DNA of 64,000 nt from assembly GCF_003286915.1 (NCBI RefSeq), contig NZ_QMFY01000003.1:124001-188000 (forward strand), given 5' to 3'. Below, piece by piece: positions 9,490 to 17,939 of the stretch. This DNA is from Pseudochryseolinea flava (lineage in GTDB: Bacteria; Bacteroidota; Bacteroidia; Cytophagales; Cyclobacteriaceae). Every line of letters begins with the position of its first letter. Position 1 is the stretch's first letter. The notes under the pieces are model-generated. The model had not been told where the DNA came from, did not search any database, and saw nothing but the letters and a program-made list of their open reading frames with translations. The translations under genes were made by a program, and so were the position numbers.

Positions 9490-10006
9490 TGTGGTGTAGC
9501 GGTGTCTGAAAATTCGGCAGTCAATATAAATTGATTTGAACATTCACCCTTCATAGCGTGAATGAAATTTAGCAAGCACACAGACACATTTACAAAAACT
9601 ATTGAACACACGCGCACATCCTCAATATGCTTCAACATATCGGTTGAATATTTGCGATCACACACAACGTTTATCGTGCGATTGTTCGGTGATGATGACG
9701 ACATCTAATCAAAAAATTTTAGGTCAAAAATTCTCGTGATCGCATGCGATATAGTACATCACAAAATCACCAAAAACATGGCCATTGCGGTGCACATCCG
9801 ATGGAGAATTGTGCTTTTAAAAGCGTTGAAAAAAGCAGAAAAACGGCCAAATCACTGCAGAAATGCGGTAAATGAACCCCCGCTTTTATTTTCGAAAAAT
9901 CTAATTACCTTTATCGACTAATTGATTTTCTTCACGCGATACTACTTGTAGATCATTGTAAAGTCAGTCAGTTAAAAAAATTAATTTCTCATTTATTACT
10001 AGTACA
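9490..10006. other. 517-bp divergent intergenic region
   Basis: AT-rich spacer between the divergent GH20 and RRM genes. It holds the promoters for both. Two short open frames (61 and 72 codons) have no recognisable features and I do not call them genes. The last 90 bases before 10007 are unusually T/A-rich and would form a long leader for the RRM gene. Confidence 0.6.
9906..9913 (+). promoter_or_regulatory. Possible -7 box of the RRM gene
   Basis: TACCTTTA matches seven of eight positions of the Bacteroidota TAnnTTTG element, 94 bases before the start codon. No good -33 TTG is visible at the right distance, so this is a weak call. Confidence 0.3.
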
Positions 10007-10330
10007 ATGAACATTTACGTTGCCAACATCCCTTTTAAGGCATCCGAACAGGAATTGAGGGGATTATTCGAAGAGTATGGCGAAGTTTCTTCTGCCAAAA
10101 TCATCATGGACAAAGTTACTCAACGCAGCCGTGGTTTCGGTTTTATCGAAATGGCTGATGAAGCTGCTGCCCGACAGGCCATCACAAGCCTCAACGGTTT
10201 TAATTTCTTAGGCAAGACTCTTGTAGTTAACGAAGCTAGACCTAAAACTGATGCTCCTCGCTCTGGCGGTGGTGGTTTCAGAAGCGGTGGCGGTGGAGGC
10301 TTCAATCGCAGAAACAACAACGAATATTAA
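10007..10330 (+). CDS. Glycine-rich RNA-binding (RRM) protein
   Basis: The 107-residue protein is a single RNA recognition motif: RNP2 is IYVANI at residues 2-7 and RNP1 is RGFGFIEM around residue 42. A Gly/Arg/Asn-rich tail follows (SGGGGFRSGGGGGFNRRNNN). Such small cold-inducible-type RRM proteins are common in Bacteroidota and cyanobacteria. They bind single-stranded RNA and probably influence mRNA structure or stability. It is monocistronic, with its own strong terminator, and has a long AT-rich leader that could be regulatory. Confidence 0.93.
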   Translation: MNIYVANIPFKASEQELRGLFEEYGEVSSAKIIMDKVTQRSRGFGFIEMADEAAARQAITSLNGFNFLGKTLVVNEARPKTDAPRSGGGGFRSGGGGGFNRRNNNEY

Positions 10331-10349
10331 TCACTGAGATAATGAAGAA

Positions 10350-10379
10350 AAGCTGTCCAACTAGGGCAGCTTTTTTTTT
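10350..10379 (+). terminator. Intrinsic terminator of the RRM gene
   Basis: A 9-bp stem (AAGCTGTCC at 10350-10358 with GGGCAGCTT at 10364-10372) has a 5-nt loop and is followed directly by a T run. Confidence 0.92.
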
Positions 10380-10474
10380 GCGCATTGAATCGCGACGAGA
10401 AAACTCAAAAACTTACGCGGCTCGTCAAATTCAAAAATAAAATACGTTCTTGCTGCCACTAACATCTAACCCCA

Positions 10475-11386
10475 ATGAAAAAGATATTGTTCTGTCTTTT
10501 GTTGTTTGCATTCGCGTTCAACATACAAGCACAAGAATTCGACAGTGCTCAAGCATTTATCGACAGCCTCGAATCAAAATTCCACTATCAAACTGGCGAA
10601 ATAAAAATCGGTGACGACATCGGCACACTCAGCGTTCCGAAAGGATTTGCTTACGTAGATCCCGAGCAATCACAGTATGTAATTCATGACCTCTGGGGAA
10701 ATCCGGGTGGAGAAGGAACATTGGGTATGCTTGTTCCTGAAAACGGTGGTGTGATGCACGACGAAAGCTGGGCATTCATCATAACGTATGATGAATCTGG
10801 TTATGTAGAAGATGGTGACGCCGATGATATCGACTATGAAGAACTACTCACACAAATGCGCGAAGACGGTGCAACTTGGAATGAAGAGCGCAAGAAGCAA
10901 GGGTACGAACCTATTGAACTTGTTGGCTGGGCATCGACACCATACTATGATGCTGATAAAAAGGTACTCTATTGGGCAAAGGAACTTAAGTTTGGTGAAG
11001 CAGAACTGAATACTTTGAATTACGATGTTCGCATCCTCGGACGCAAAGGACACTTGCAACTACAAGCCGTTGCAGGCATCAATCAATTGGCGACGGTGCA
11101 ACAAAATATTCCATCGGTTCTTACTGCATTCAATTATGCAGAAGGCAAGCGCTATAGTGATTTCGATCCAGACATCGACGAAGTTGCAGCTTGGACGATT
11201 GGTGGACTCGTAGCAGGAAAGGTTCTTGCCAAAGCAGGCTTCTTCGCCGTGATCTTGAAGAATATCAAATTGATTGGGATTGCTGTAATGGCTGCCATCA
11301 CCGCACTGTGGAAGCTGTTTAAAAAGAAAGTAAATGGCCCCGATGTGAGAGATATCGGCGGAACCTCTGATACACCACAAGCTTAG
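10475..11386 (+). CDS. DUF2167 membrane-anchored protein
   Basis: The 303-residue product has a signal peptide (MKKILFCLLLFAFAFNIQAQ). A periplasmic part carries the DUF2167 signatures: IGTLSVPKGFAYVD near the start, WGNPGGEGTLGML, ESGYVEDGDADDIDYEELL and GWASTPYYDADKKVLYWAKEL. The C-terminus has a hydrophobic stretch (about residues 240-275) and a lysine-rich end (LWKLFKKK). The topology is thus a periplasmic domain held by C-terminal membrane segments. The family's function is unknown; members often occur near stress or envelope genes. It is monocistronic, bounded by terminators. Confidence 0.88.
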   Translation: MKKILFCLLLFAFAFNIQAQEFDSAQAFIDSLESKFHYQTGEIKIGDDIGTLSVPKGFAYVDPEQSQYVIHDLWGNPGGEGTLGMLVPENGGVMHDESWAFIITYDESGYVEDGDADDIDYEELLTQMREDGATWNEERKKQGYEPIELVGWASTPYYDADKKVLYWAKELKFGEAELNTLNYDVRILGRKGHLQLQAVAGINQLATVQQNIPSVLTAFNYAEGKRYSDFDPDIDEVAAWTIGGLVAGKVLAKAGFFAVILKNIKLIGIAVMAAITALWKLFKKKVNGPDVRDIGGTSDTPQA

Positions 11387-11397
11387 CTTTCATAACG

Positions 11398-11482
11398 ATA
11401 CCGGCTTCGTCAGAGCCCATGACGGAAACAAAATCAATGTTAGTCGATCATGGGTTTAACGATTGAAGCCGGTATTTTTTTT
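11398..11482 (+). terminator. Terminator with nested hairpin arms
   Basis: Outer arms ATACCGGCTTC (11398-11408) and GAAGCCGGTAT (11465-11475) pair over 11 bp and run into eight T residues. Inside, CCCATGA (11416-11422) pairs with TCATGGG (11448-11454). It is larger than a usual rho-independent hairpin. Confidence 0.8.
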
Positions 11483-11528
11483 ATACCGTGCGCTCAACTT
11501 TGGAAGCAAAATCGTTTGCAACTTTCAA

Positions 11529-11560
11529 TTGCGCTTGTGCTCATTTTTTTGTAAACTTTG
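11529..11560 (+). promoter_or_regulatory. Likely promoter of the DoxX gene
   Basis: TTG at 11529-11531 is followed after 20 bases by TAAACTTTG (11552-11560). This is close to the Bacteroidota TTTG/TAnnTTTG pair apart from one extra base inside the -7 box. The start codon lies 20 bases further on. Confidence 0.45.
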
Positions 11561-11580
11561 TATAAACAAATCACAAGTTT

Positions 11581-12033
11581 ATGAGTGTTATCACCGATGT
11601 AGAAAAATGGGGTAACAGTCACCGCCCTGGTTTTCTTGATATCTTCAGAATTGTATTGGGTGTTTTCATAACGTACAAAGGTTTATATTTTATCACCCAC
11701 ATGCAGATGCTCGAGACAACCACATCTGGCGTGAATGTTTACTTCGCTGGCGCTGCGCTCGCACATTATGTTGTGTTCGCACATATTCTCGGCGGGCCAC
11801 TAATCGCTTTTGGCCTCTTCACACGAATTGCATCATTGATCCAGTTACCGATACTTGTCGGTGCCGTTTTCTTAGTAAACTATCCGAAAGGATTTTATTC
11901 TATCGCACAACACATGGAGTTATGGCTTTCACTGATCGTGCTCGTGGGCTTGATCGTCTTTATGATCTTTGGTGCAGGTCGTTATTCCATTGACGCGAAA
12001 CGTAGAAAAGAAATGGGAATTTCAAACTTCTAA
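11581..12033 (+). CDS. DoxX family membrane protein
   Basis: The 150-residue protein has four membrane helices in the DoxX pattern. These are ILDIFRIVLGVFITYKGLYF-type helix 1, an AHYVVFAHILGGPLIAFGLFTR segment covering helix 2, then PILVGAVFLVN and WLSLIVLVGLIVFMIFGAG. A charged RRKEMGISNF tail ends the protein. DoxX proteins are small quinone-linked or redox-associated inner membrane proteins whose substrates are mostly unknown. It has its own promoter and terminator, so it is probably expressed independently. Confidence 0.85.
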   Translation: MSVITDVEKWGNSHRPGFLDIFRIVLGVFITYKGLYFITHMQMLETTTSGVNVYFAGAALAHYVVFAHILGGPLIAFGLFTRIASLIQLPILVGAVFLVNYPKGFYSIAQHMELWLSLIVLVGLIVFMIFGAGRYSIDAKRRKEMGISNF

Positions 12034-12070
12034 GCACGATTAACCACCTATTCATTTAACCTAAACCGAG

Positions 12071-12100
12071 AGGGCATCTAACCGTTAGATGCCCTTTTTA
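12071..12100 (+). terminator. Intrinsic terminator of the DoxX gene
   Basis: AGGGCATCTA (12071-12080) pairs perfectly with TAGATGCCCT (12086-12095) around a 5-nt loop, followed by a T run. Confidence 0.92.
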
Positions 12101-12144
12101 TTTGTGCCTTCAGAATCCGTAATTTGAAGCCTTGTAACAACCGC

Positions 12145-13677
12145 ATGAAGTACTTTATAGGCATCGACATCGGAACGGGTAGCACCAAAGCCGTTTCCCT
12201 CAATAGTAAAGGCGAGGTCATTCACATCGCGCAGGTCCCCTACCCGTCCATCGTTCCTCAACCGCAGCACCACGAACAAGATCCAAATGTAATCTGGAAT
12301 GCGTTCGTAACGTGCATTCAAAATACAATCCAAGAACTGAAGCATACACCGGTAGCCATCGCGCTAAGCAGTGCCATGCACAGTCTAATCTGCATGGATC
12401 ACAACAGGAATGCCGTCAGCAATATGATTACTTGGGCTGATAACCGCAGCGCATCTATTGCTGAAAGAATTAAGAATAGTGCTCTGGGTGATAAATTATA
12501 TACGCAAACCGGAACGCCCATCCATGCCATGTCGCCGCTCTGTAAAATCCTGTGGTTGAAAGAAAATGATCCGACATGTTTTACCAACACCTCGACATTT
12601 ATTTCCATCAAAGAATTTATTTGGTTCAAGCTTTTTGAAACATTTGAAGTTGATCATTCCATCGCATCCGCTACCGGATTGTTCGACCTTGAATTAAGGC
12701 AGTGGAATGAAACGGCCATGAATCTTTGCGGCATATCCATAAACCAACTGTCTACGCCCGTATCAACATCGTTCAAAAGAACACTCACCAATAAGCTTAT
12801 CGCCGAAAAGCTTTCAATCAGTACTGACACAACGTTTGTCATTGGCGCAAGTGATGGATGCATGGCCAATCTTGGCAGTTTTGCAATCAACCCTGGAATT
12901 GCTGCCCTTACCATTGGCACGAGTGGTGCGATCCGCGTTGCCAGCCCAAAACCCATTTTCAACTTTAAGGCGATGACGTTCAACTACCACCTTGATGAAG
13001 AGACGTTCATCTCTGGTGGACCGATTAACAATGGTGGCGTAATCTTAAAATGGTATGTGCAACATTTTTTAAAACGCGCGTTGAAGTCTGCCGACGATTA
13101 TCACGAAATCTTCGATGATTTATTTGAAACGCCTGCAGGAGCAAATGGATTGATCTTTCTCCCCTATCTCCTCGGCGATAGGGCACCGATTTGGAACAGT
13201 GATGCCTGTGGCGTCTTCTTTGGCATCAGCACACAACATACACAATCACATTTCACACGCGCATTGCTCGAAGGCATTTGTCTCTCACTATACCACATCG
13301 GTGATGCACTCATCGAATCAGGTCTTGAGATTCAAGAAATTCGCGTGAGTGGAGGCTTTGTTCGCTCGAAAGAATGGCTTCAACTACTCGCTGATATTTT
13401 TGGAAAACCAATCGTACTCATCAGCACAGAAGATGCCTCAGCTATCGGCGCCGTTTATATGGCTATGAAATCTCTTGGCGTCATACAAGATTATCATGAA
13501 CTTAAGCAACCAGATCCCGTGATCTTTAAACCACAATTAGACAACCATCGCGTATACCAAGAACGCATTTTTCCGTTGTACAAAAATCTATATAAGAACC
13601 TCATGCTCGATATGGCGATTTGGTCTGACTTTCAACGCATGCAACATGACGATATGGTGATCGCCGAACGAAAATAA
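12145..13677 (+). CDS. gntK: Gluconokinase, FGGY family
   Basis: The ATG at 12145 gives 510 residues beginning MKYFIGIDIGTGSTKAV, the phosphate-1 ATP-binding motif of FGGY sugar kinases; an upstream TTG at 12124 is less likely. The segments SSAMHSLI, ITWADNRS, TGTPIHAMSPLCKILWL and TIGTSGAIRV match the gluconate-kinase branch of the family (GntK of Bacillus type). The C-terminal FGGY part includes FLPYLLGDRAPIW and EIRVSGGF. It phosphorylates D-gluconate to 6-phosphogluconate in the cytoplasm. The next gene, 2 bp downstream, is a 6-phosphogluconate-dehydrogenase-like fragment, supporting the gluconate assignment. Confidence 0.88.
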   Translation: MKYFIGIDIGTGSTKAVSLNSKGEVIHIAQVPYPSIVPQPQHHEQDPNVIWNAFVTCIQNTIQELKHTPVAIALSSAMHSLICMDHNRNAVSNMITWADNRSASIAERIKNSALGDKLYTQTGTPIHAMSPLCKILWLKENDPTCFTNTSTFISIKEFIWFKLFETFEVDHSIASATGLFDLELRQWNETAMNLCGISINQLSTPVSTSFKRTLTNKLIAEKLSISTDTTFVIGASDGCMANLGSFAINPGIAALTIGTSGAIRVASPKPIFNFKAMTFNYHLDEETFISGGPINNGGVILKWYVQHFLKRALKSADDYHEIFDDLFETPAGANGLIFLPYLLGDRAPIWNSDACGVFFGISTQHTQSHFTRALLEGICLSLYHIGDALIESGLEIQEIRVSGGFVRSKEWLQLLADIFGKPIVLISTEDASAIGAVYMAMKSLGVIQDYHELKQPDPVIFKPQLDNHRVYQERIFPLYKNLYKNLMLDMAIWSDFQRMQHDDMVIAERK

Positions 13678-13679
13678 CG

Positions 13680-14201
13680 ATGACAAACACGATTGGCATT
13701 ATCGGGCTCACTCCCCTATCCATTGCATTCGCCACCAAACTTTACCAAGCCGGGTTGCGCATTATCGCATTCGACAACGATAAGGCTATACGTGAAGCCT
13801 TCACCATAGGTAACACACGCGTTGCTGCTTACGTTGACGAATTCTTTGATGCTATTGACACCAAACGGGTTGTATGGAGTTTTCTCAATGATGGAAAAGA
13901 ACTCGACCTTTTTTTGGAAAACTACATCAGCTACTTCGCGGTGAGCGATATCTTAATTGATTGTAGCCATTCAACACCCCATGAATTGGGGGCACGATTG
14001 CGATATGCCCAAGGATATCAAATAGATCTTATGGACGCCGTTTTAGTACATTCTGATCCAACGTTAAAACTCTGGATCGGGGGAAATCGTTTCGCTTACA
14101 ACTATTGCATCCCCATACTTAAAAAGGCATTCGATGAACCGAACTATCATTACACCGGACTTTGTGGAGATGCTCGACGTCAGTTCTCACAGGAGTCATG
14201 A
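13680..14201 (+). CDS. 6PGDH-like protein, N-terminal domain only
   Basis: The 173-residue protein aligns by eye with the NAD(P)-binding domain of 6-phosphogluconate dehydrogenase. The Rossmann start is TIGIIGLTPLSIAFATKLYQAG, then VVWSFLNDGKE (family VWxMVPAG), DILIDCSHST (family IIDGGNS) and LKLWIGGNRFAYNYCIPILK. The glycine motif is altered (GLTPLS instead of GLGxMG). The protein stops just after YTGLCGDARRQF, so the GHFVKMVHNG catalytic helix and the whole C-terminal domain are missing. No remnant of that domain lies in the 70 bp before the next gene. It is coupled to gntK (2 bp gap). It may be a decayed gntZ or a non-catalytic regulator. Confidence 0.75.
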   Translation: MTNTIGIIGLTPLSIAFATKLYQAGLRIIAFDNDKAIREAFTIGNTRVAAYVDEFFDAIDTKRVVWSFLNDGKELDLFLENYISYFAVSDILIDCSHSTPHELGARLRYAQGYQIDLMDAVLVHSDPTLKLWIGGNRFAYNYCIPILKKAFDEPNYHYTGLCGDARRQFSQES

Positions 14202-14271
14202 TCGCGAACGTCAAAGGATTGTCGAACGAATAATGTATTTTAGCTTTTTATAAGGACCTCAAACTTCTAGC

Positions 14272-16632
14272 ATGGACGAATTACAACGCCAAAAGCTCAA
14301 AGACCTTACGGATAAAGTGGACATCCTCAGCAAGCAACAAGAGAAACTTGCATTTGATATCACACAAATACGGCAGGAGTTGAAGATATTATCAACACCA
14401 ACCACTGTCGATGAGCCGTCCATTACGGTTGCCGAAAAGACACCGGAAATCAAACCGATTCCAGTCGAAGAAAAGAAAACGCTACCTCCGGTCACGCCGC
14501 CACCTGTTGCTAACAAGCCTGCGATGCCGCCACCCATACCCACACGTGGCGGGTTTAAGCCAAGAAGATCGCCCGACGATCGTAACGCCGTAGAAGAATT
14601 TATCGGCACCAACATCTTAAATAAAATTGGTATTGCCGCGGTGGTGATCGGTTTAGGTATCGGTGCAAAATACGCAATCGATCTTGAGCTTATCAACGAG
14701 GTAACACGAATCATCTTAGGCTATGTAGCGGGTGGTGTTTTAATCGCCTTGGCTATGCGCTTAAAGCCGAATCCAAAATACCTTGCATTTAGTGCTGTGC
14801 TGTTAAGCGGAGGTATGGCCACTTTGTATTTTATGACCTTCGCCGCGTATGCGTTTTACGATCTCATTCCGCAAGCAATGGCATTCGTACTGATGGTTGT
14901 ATTTACAGGGTTCACCGTCTTTGCTGCGCTACAATATGACATGAAGGTTATCGCTATCATTGGCCTTGTCGGCGCTTATGCCGTGCCGTTCATGCTCAGC
15001 GATGGTTCAGGAAGAGTGCATATCCTTTTCAGCTACATGACCATTATCAACATCGGTATACTTATACTGAGTTTCAAAAAAGCATGGAAGGTTCTTTATT
15101 ATATCGCCTTTGGCCTTACATGGCTGATTTACATGGCTTGGTTTGCCGGCGACTATGATCCGGAAAAACATATCGTAACCGGTCTTCTATTTTCGACACT
15201 ATTTTTTGCAACGTTCTACACAACATTCCTTGCCTACAAACTCGTGCGAAAGGAATCACTCAATATTCCCGACGTTATTCTGCTGGCCTTTAATACATTT
15301 TTATACTACGGATTTGGCTATGCCGCGATTGACATGGCGGAGAATGGTGAACTTTATTTAGGATTATTTACCGTATTCAATGCGTTACTTCATTTTGTCG
15401 CGTGCCTCGTGATTCACAAACGACAAGAAGGACCACGAGAGACGTTTTATCTCCTTGCCGGAATGGTTTTAGTTTTCCTCACGCTTGCTGTTCCTGTACA
15501 ATTTGAAGGAAGCTGGGTAACGCTAATCTGGGCGCTCGAAGCTGCGTTGATGTTTTGGATCGGACGAACAAAGAACCTCCCGATATACGAAAAGATATCG
15601 TACGGATTAGTCGTACTCACTTTCGTAGGCTTACTCTACGATTGGCAGATGTACTACATGCACTACGAATTCGATGGCGAACAGAGTTCGCTTCGTCCAT
15701 TCTTTAACATTTCAGTGTTGTCGTCTTTACTCGTCGTGGCCTCATGGGGAGCTATCTTGTATATCAAAGATACGCACCCCACTTCTGACACAGCCAAAAA
15801 CAAGTTGCTTACCGCATTCAATTGGATCGTTCCGATCTTTATGGGATTCGTTTTATTCTGCACCTTCTACCAAGAAATCGATGCTTTCTGGAGCCTACGC
15901 TACCATGACACGGCAATAAAACCTGCTAGCGAATATGATATCTCGACCTATAACGATGACTATTTATATTTCAACACGCTGTCGAGTATTCTTTATGCTG
16001 CGCTCTTCATGATCAGTTTGTGGCTACTCAATCGTAAATGGTTCCACAACAAGTATGTTGACAACGCAGTATTAGCCTTCAATATGCTGATCATCGTTTC
16101 GTTCCTCACTGGTGGTGTCAATGCCCTGTATGAGCTGAGATCAAGTTATTTGTATCCTTCTGATCAAGATCCATTCATACATGGTGCTGGGAACATTGTC
16201 ATTCGCTACATCTCCCTTGTTATTATACTCCCGCTGCTGTGGATAAATTATAGTATAACAAACGATCCATCGATGGATGCACGTCTCAAAAACGTGATGA
16301 AAGTATTCTCAATCTTTGTCGTTTTGATTATTCTCAGCAGTGAAATGATCAGTCTACTCGACCATGCATCTATTGAGAATAGCGATCGACTCGCGCTTTC
16401 TCTGTTGTGGAGTGTATACGCTTTTGCGCTCATTGCCTATGGATTGAAAAAAGATATAAAACTGATTCGTATCGTTGCAATCGTAATCTTTGGCATAACC
16501 ATTATTAAACTTTTCTTATACGACGACTTATCTGCGGTTGGTAACACCGTTGTGCTGATCATTCTCGGTGTGTTGTTACTTGTCGCATCGTTTATTTACA
16601 ACAAACTCAAAAAAACAAAGAATGAAGCGTAG
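14272..16632 (+). CDS. DUF2339 polytopic membrane protein
   Basis: The 786-residue protein opens with a soluble coiled coil (about residues 1-45). A Pro-rich linker follows (VTPPPVANKPAMPPPIPTR, about residues 80-100), then the motif EEFIGTNILNKIGIAAVVIGLGIGAKYAID. Some 20 or more membrane helices occupy the rest. This is the layout of DUF2339, a very large hydrophobic family of unknown function. It overlaps by 11 bp with the following DUF3999-like gene, a conserved pairing in Gram-negative bacteria that suggests one inner-membrane complex. Confidence 0.9.
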   Translation: MDELQRQKLKDLTDKVDILSKQQEKLAFDITQIRQELKILSTPTTVDEPSITVAEKTPEIKPIPVEEKKTLPPVTPPPVANKPAMPPPIPTRGGFKPRRSPDDRNAVEEFIGTNILNKIGIAAVVIGLGIGAKYAIDLELINEVTRIILGYVAGGVLIALAMRLKPNPKYLAFSAVLLSGGMATLYFMTFAAYAFYDLIPQAMAFVLMVVFTGFTVFAALQYDMKVIAIIGLVGAYAVPFMLSDGSGRVHILFSYMTIINIGILILSFKKAWKVLYYIAFGLTWLIYMAWFAGDYDPEKHIVTGLLFSTLFFATFYTTFLAYKLVRKESLNIPDVILLAFNTFLYYGFGYAAIDMAENGELYLGLFTVFNALLHFVACLVIHKRQEGPRETFYLLAGMVLVFLTLAVPVQFEGSWVTLIWALEAALMFWIGRTKNLPIYEKISYGLVVLTFVGLLYDWQMYYMHYEFDGEQSSLRPFFNISVLSSLLVVASWGAILYIKDTHPTSDTAKNKLLTAFNWIVPIFMGFVLFCTFYQEIDAFWSLRYHDTAIKPASEYDISTYNDDYLYFNTLSSILYAALFMISLWLLNRKWFHNKYVDNAVLAFNMLIIVSFLTGGVNALYELRSSYLYPSDQDPFIHGAGNIVIRYISLVIILPLLWINYSITNDPSMDARLKNVMKVFSIFVVLIILSSEMISLLDHASIENSDRLALSLLWSVYAFALIAYGLKKDIKLIRIVAIVIFGITIIKLFLYDDLSAVGNTVVLIILGVLLLVASFIYNKLKKTKNEA

Positions 16633-17842
16633 CGACCTGCTTGCCGTATTGTTTACTTTCATTGGAATACTTTGCCATGCGCAATCATCATACCATTACG
16701 CACGACAAATACCGGCACCCACTGGCAAAGGCTGGTACGGTATAAATCTTCCTTCAGAAATTTTTAAACATATTAAAAGTGACTATGGTGATATCAGAAT
16801 ATTTAAGGTCACCAAAAAAGACACCACTGAAATACCATACATTATTAGAATACGGGAAGCATCGGCAGAAGTCAATACGATTCCGGTAAAGCAGCTCAAC
16901 AAAAGTACGCGCGATGGAAAGCTTTTCATCACGTTTGAGCTTCCGAAAGGCGAGACCATCGATCACATTCAATTCAACTTCAAAGAAAAAAACTTTGATG
17001 AGATGGTTACGCTCGAAGGCAGCCATGATCAAAAAGAGTGGTTTACGCTTGCTGAGAACGAACGTATTGCTGCCCTCGACAAAAATGGAATGCAGTTCAA
17101 TTACAATGAAGTGTTAGTTCCGTCGACGAACTATCGCTATTTACGCGCCACCATTTCCGGAACACCGGTAACATTCGTAGATGCTTCTCTCACGTCTACC
17201 AAACTCGTCACAGGATTTCACCACCATGTTGCACATCGCTGGAAAGCCACAGACCTAAAGACTGCGCGTCAAAGTGTAGTCGAAATCAAATTTAAGTATG
17301 AAGAGCCAATCAATTTTATAAACATAGACATCGAGCATTCTGCCGATTTTTATCGAAACTATACGCTTGAAGTTTTAATAGACAGTGCAAAAACTGACAA
17401 AGGAATTCGCTATTACTACAACACGCTCACCACAGGCTACATCACTTCTATCAAGTCGAATAACATCAACTTCGAACTTACGAAAGCACGTCAATTGAAA
17501 CTTACTGTTTTCAATGAAGATAATGCACCGCTAGAAATTAAATCTATTTCTGCAAGCAGACCCGAAGTAACGTTGGCATCACAACTTGAACCGAACCAGG
17601 ACTACTACCTTTTTTATGGAGATGAATTTGGCACTGCACCTGCTTACGATATCGTTCACTTTGAAAAAAACATTCCGGATACATTACCCACGCTTGAACT
17701 CCAAGATGAAATCGCATTGAAGCAAGATGTAGTTGAAACAAAAACGCCGCTGTTTCAAAACCCCGTTTGGCTTTGGTCGATCATGGGTATCATGATCCTT
17801 GTGCTTGGATTTTTCACGATGAAGATGATGAAGAATAAGTAA
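16622..17842 (+). CDS. DUF3999-like exported, membrane-anchored protein
   Basis: The ATG at 16622 lies inside the end of the DUF2339 gene and gives 406 residues with a signal peptide (MKRSDLLAVLFTFIGILCHAQ). A large periplasmic beta-rich region follows, with galactose-binding-like repeats (ITFELPKGETIDHIQFNF, VTLEGSHDQKEWFTL, YRYLRATISG). A C-terminal membrane helix (PVWLWSIMGIMILVLGFFTM) and a short lysine-rich tail end the protein. It resembles DUF3999, the regular partner of DUF2339. Translational coupling through the overlap supports a joint envelope function, still unknown. Confidence 0.8.
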   Translation: MKRSDLLAVLFTFIGILCHAQSSYHYARQIPAPTGKGWYGINLPSEIFKHIKSDYGDIRIFKVTKKDTTEIPYIIRIREASAEVNTIPVKQLNKSTRDGKLFITFELPKGETIDHIQFNFKEKNFDEMVTLEGSHDQKEWFTLAENERIAALDKNGMQFNYNEVLVPSTNYRYLRATISGTPVTFVDASLTSTKLVTGFHHHVAHRWKATDLKTARQSVVEIKFKYEEPINFINIDIEHSADFYRNYTLEVLIDSAKTDKGIRYYYNTLTTGYITSIKSNNINFELTKARQLKLTVFNEDNAPLEIKSISASRPEVTLASQLEPNQDYYLFYGDEFGTAPAYDIVHFEKNIPDTLPTLELQDEIALKQDVVETKTPLFQNPVWLWSIMGIMILVLGFFTMKMMKNK

Positions 17843-17904
17843 GTAGTGTGTTGATTTCAAGGTGAAGTCGCTGACGAGCAGTCCGATATCGAATAACATT
17901 TTCC

Positions 17905-17936
17905 AACGCCAACGTGTCAACACATCAACACGTTCA
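17905..17936. repeat. Small GTGTCAACACATCAACACG-type repeat
   Basis: Between the two convergent gene ends, the words GTGTCAAC, ACATCAAC and ACGTTCATC follow each other with 7-8 nt phasing. It is short but like the other intergenic arrays of this window. Confidence 0.4.
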
Positions 17937-17939
17937 TCA

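Noticed and set aside
9486-9704. 72-codon minus-strand frame overlapping the GH20 start
   Set aside because: It has an ATGA overlap with the GH20 gene, but composition is odd (many Cys and Val) and no family is recognisable; more likely the 5' leader.
9736-9921. 61-codon plus-strand frame before the RRM gene
   Set aside because: No signal, motif or plausible start context; overlaps a likely promoter element.
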